This document shows positions 44,945-47,427 of a stretch of DNA of 47,427 bases, in pieces. The position numbers were made by a program, and so were the translations under genes. The notes under the pieces are model-generated. The model was not told where the DNA came from, did no database searches, and worked only from the letters and a program-made list of their open reading frames with translations. How positions within the stretch are numbered: the stretch's first letter is position 1; each line of letters begins with the position of its first letter. The stretch comes from an uncultured Bacteroidota bacterium (GTDB taxonomy: Bacteria; Bacteroidota; Bacteroidia; Chitinophagales; Saprospiraceae). Where the stretch lies: assembly GCA_937870795.1 (NCBI GenBank), contig CALMWS010000040.1, positions 1-47,427 on the forward strand. Reading direction: 5' to 3'.

Positions 44945-47427
44945 ATGAAAAAAGCTGTTTTAGCACCCCGATTTCTTAAAGGCATTATACCCATTCTTGC
45001 CTTTTTTGCATCACCATTTCTTTCCCCTCCTTTACAGGCTCAGTGTGTAGCACCTTCCGGTGTCATCCAGGGCATGGTATTCAGGGACAACAACAACAAT
45101 GGTAAGCGCGAGCAGGGCGAACCTGCAGAATCCAATGTATTGGTTTCCATTTACAATTCCTCCGGTCAGCTGATTGCCAATCAGGCTACAGATGCATCCG
45201 GCAATTACACATTTGCGGGATTGACAGATGGTGGCAAGTACCGTCTTGGCTTCGATTTTTTGCCCAAATTTTCAAATTCATATCTGGGTGCGGACAACAA
45301 GTCCAACGTTCAGTTGATCACGGCTCCGGCCTGCAATGCCTCTTTGGGACTTGCTGCCAGTCATGCCGACTGTGGAAGTAACCCCGAAATTTTCAGTACC
45401 TGTTTTGTGCAGGGTGCCACCAACGGTGCCAACGGTACCATGGAAACCTTGTTGGGTATTGAATACAACTTCAATGGTTCTTCAACGCCGGTAAAGTATG
45501 CCATGCACAATGAAACTGGCTCCGTTTGGGGTCTGGCATGGAAGAGCTCTTCCAACGAACTGTTTTCATCAGCTTTCGTAAAACAATATTCCGGACTCAC
45601 CCAACATGGTCCAGGAGCCATCTTTAAAACAAAAATTTCGGGTAACACCAGCGCAGGAACTCAGCTGTTTGCAAAGTTGAGCGACCTGGGCATTGATGTA
45701 GGCAACCTTGCCTTCACGGATGTTACCGATTGTCAGTATGGAACCCAGGTGGGTAAAATTGGACTTGGGGCATTGGCCATCAGTCCGGCTGAGGATTACC
45801 TCTACGTTGTCAACCTTTACAGGAAGTCAATCGTAAGGATTCCTACCAGCAATCCAACGGCTGCCAACACAGTTGAAATTTCAATTCCCAATCCTGGCTG
45901 TTCCAATGGAGAATATGCCCCATTTGCATTGAAATACTACAACGACAAGCTGTACGTGGGTGTCACCTGCTATGAGCAAACAAGCCAGTCTGCTGCCAAC
46001 AGTGCGGCGGTAGTATACGAGATGGACCTCAACACCCAAACATTTACCAACATCTTTTCAACAACTTATTTAAAGGGTTATTGGAAAGATGAACCTTATA
46101 ATGACTTTTCAACCCAGCATTGGTTTACCGATTTGGATTTTACCGATGATGGCAATATGATAATCACATTTACAGATAGAGTTGGTCACAAATATTGCAA
46201 CCAGCCATCCAACAGATTGGATCATCAGTTTCCTGATATTCTCATGGTGTGGAACAACAATGGTGTTTGGACCCTTGAAAACAATGGAACAGCAGGTTCA
46301 CTTACAGGTACTGGTGTAGGAAATACCCAGGGACCAGGCGGTGGTGAATTTTTTGGAAACGATTATTGGGTAACCCAACCCGCATATCACCCTGAAATTG
46401 CGTTGGGCAGTATTTATGTATTGCCAGGCACAGGTTCTGTGGTAACAGCAGCTTATGACCCGGGCACCAATTCTTATTCGGGTGGAATGCAAAGATACAG
46501 CACTACCGATGGCAGTAAATTGGGTGCAAAAGAATTGTACATCAGACAGACCACAACCTTATTTGGAAAAGCAACCGGCTTTGGTGACATCGTAGGAAGG
46601 TGTGGCCTTCCCAGCATCCAAATTGGTAACCTTGTGTGGTATGATGAAAATAAAAACGGCATTCAGGATGCAGGCGAATTGCCTGTAACCAACCTCAACT
46701 TGCAGTTGCTGGATGCCAATTGTCAACAAGTGGCCAGCACAACAACAAACAATGAGGGCCAATATGTATTCTCTGATTTGCAGGCGGGACAGCAATATTA
46801 TATTTCTATTCCTGCACCATCGTTGGATTTCAACTACCAGTTGGTTTCACTCAATGGAAGCAATTATTTGTTTAGCCCCAATGTCAATCAAAATGCGGCG
46901 CTCGACAACAATGCGTCTTTTACAGCAAATGGTTGTGCCAATACTGTGATAGCAGTAAGTCACGACAGAACCAATCACAATGTAGATATTGGTTTGGTAG
47001 CCGTTTCGGGCTTTGACCTTGCCCTTAAAAATGAATTGATTTCTTCTGAATTGCCACGATACAATGATTGGGTTGAATTCAGAATGACCATATACAACCA
47101 GGGAGGTGTACCTGCCAAAAACATCAATGTTGTAAACTATATTCCAGCAGGTTATACCTTTAGTCTGGCCGACAATCCGGGCTGGACAATCGAGGGCAGC
47201 ACAGCGAAGACTACCATACCTGGTACTTTATTGCCAGGTTCCAATACATCAGTAGTCATAAGATTGAGAATCATTTCATCTGATCTCAATAAGTTGGTTG
47301 ATGTAGCTGAAATTGCGTCTGCTACGGATCACAACGGCGTGGTGCAGACAGATGTAGACTCCACTCCAGATGCTAATATGTCAAATGACGAAGGCGGTGA
47401 CGTAAACACCATTACCGACAATAAAAT
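44945..47427 (+). CDS. SdrD-B/DUF11-repeat surface protein, cut by window edge
   Basis: The frame is open from the ATG at 44945 to the right edge (827 codons and 2 bases, no stop). It has a signal peptide (LKGIIPILAFFASPFLS ... LQAQ) and a first SdrD-B-type fold (VFRDNNNNGKREQGEPAESN). A propeller-like section follows (ISPAEDYLYVVNLYRKS), then a second SdrD-B domain with the classic IGNLVWYDENKNGIQDAGE, then a DUF11-type domain (FDLALKNELISSELPRYNDW). These domains are linked to adhesion and surface layers, and in this group the complete protein usually ends in a T9SS sorting domain, which here would lie beyond the window. Confidence 0.85.
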   Translation, partial: MKKAVLAPRFLKGIIPILAFFASPFLSPPLQAQCVAPSGVIQGMVFRDNNNNGKREQGEPAESNVLVSIYNSSGQLIANQATDASGNYTFAGLTDGGKYRLGFDFLPKFSNSYLGADNKSNVQLITAPACNASLGLAASHADCGSNPEIFSTCFVQGATNGANGTMETLLGIEYNFNGSSTPVKYAMHNETGSVWGLAWKSSSNELFSSAFVKQYSGLTQHGPGAIFKTKISGNTSAGTQLFAKLSDLGIDVGNLAFTDVTDCQYGTQVGKIGLGALAISPAEDYLYVVNLYRKSIVRIPTSNPTAANTVEISIPNPGCSNGEYAPFALKYYNDKLYVGVTCYEQTSQSAANSAAVVYEMDLNTQTFTNIFSTTYLKGYWKDEPYNDFSTQHWFTDLDFTDDGNMIITFTDRVGHKYCNQPSNRLDHQFPDILMVWNNNGVWTLENNGTAGSLTGTGVGNTQGPGGGEFFGNDYWVTQPAYHPEIALGSIYVLPGTGSVVTAAYDPGTNSYSGGMQRYSTTDGSKLGAKELYIRQTTTLFGKATGFGDIVGRCGLPSIQIGNLVWYDENKNGIQDAGELPVTNLNLQLLDANCQQVASTTTNNEGQYVFSDLQAGQQYYISIPAPSLDFNYQLVSLNGSNYLFSPNVNQNAALDNNASFTANGCANTVIAVSHDRTNHNVDIGLVAVSGFDLALKNELISSELPRYNDWVEFRMTIYNQGGVPAKNINVVNYIPAGYTFSLADNPGWTIEGSTAKTTIPGTLLPGSNTSVVIRLRIISSDLNKLVDVAEIASATDHNGVVQTDVDSTPDANMSNDEGGDVNTITDNK

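Noticed and set aside
1..47427. CRISPR arrays, tRNA or rRNA genes, transposases or phage genes
   Set aside because: No regularly spaced repeats, no cloverleaf-like sequences and no integrase or transposase motifs were recognised by eye. A proper search with tRNAscan and Infernal would be needed to be final.

Overview
The window looks like chromosomal DNA of a member of the Bacteroidota, most likely an uncultured Saprospiria-type bacterium. The evidence is a type IX secretion (T9SS) C-terminal sorting domain, SdrD-B/DUF11 and dockerin-like cell-surface proteins, a CarboxypepD_reg plus TonB-dependent receptor, DUF2723, a sodium-pumping NADH:quinone reductase (NQR), AT-rich leaders with no clear Shine-Dalgarno sequences, and repeated -7 promoter elements of the form TAnnTTTG. 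No rRNA, tRNA, CRISPR array, transposase or phage gene was found. The genus-level placement is inference.

Layout: (1) 1-569, minus strand: start of an MbnP-like copper-related secreted protein, cut by the window edge. (2) 713-3648: an overlapping operon of an Ig-like (Big_5) lipoprotein, LptB and two small exported proteins. (3) 3836-9619: a DUF2723 membrane glycosyltransferase, RpiB, an M28 metallopeptidase and a YhhN-family membrane protein. (4) 9625-11824: a Gfo/Idh/MocA oxidoreductase and FabG, transcribed divergently. (5) 11825-12222: a gene-free stretch with nested inverted repeats that may encode a structured RNA. (6) 12223-18531: the complete nqrABCDEF operon, ending in a good terminator, with an unusual membrane-anchored NqrA. 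(7) 18624-21074: a TonB-dependent receptor, facing a minus-strand group (21077-23342) with LpxH and two exported proteins of unknown function. (8) 23552-29123: nadA, an unusual DppC-like permease, a flippase, a biotin-carrier protein, a lipoprotein, a SCO copper chaperone and a small lipoprotein cytochrome c. (9) 29138-30365: an AT-rich, probably acquired restriction-modification pair (BglII/BstYI-like nuclease and MT-A70 adenine methylase). (10) 30447-34646, minus: a 1399-residue T9SS-secreted protein. (11) 34994-44592: housekeeping genes (aminotransferase, fhs, Uma2-family protein, RelA/SpoT, Fur, AlkD-like protein, UvrD/PcrA). (12) 44945-47427: start of a large SdrD-B/DUF11 surface protein, cut by the right edge.

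Most of the window is core metabolism and envelope biology: LPS export (LptB) and lipid A synthesis (LpxH), NAD synthesis (NadA), NADH oxidation (NQR), one-carbon metabolism (Fhs), the stringent response and DNA repair. The clearest accessory element is the restriction-modification cassette. I see no convincing wholly new system. The items most worth checking are the NqrA membrane anchor, the structured intergenic region at 11826-11980, the restriction-modification island with its junctions, and the rearranged orphan permease behind nadA.
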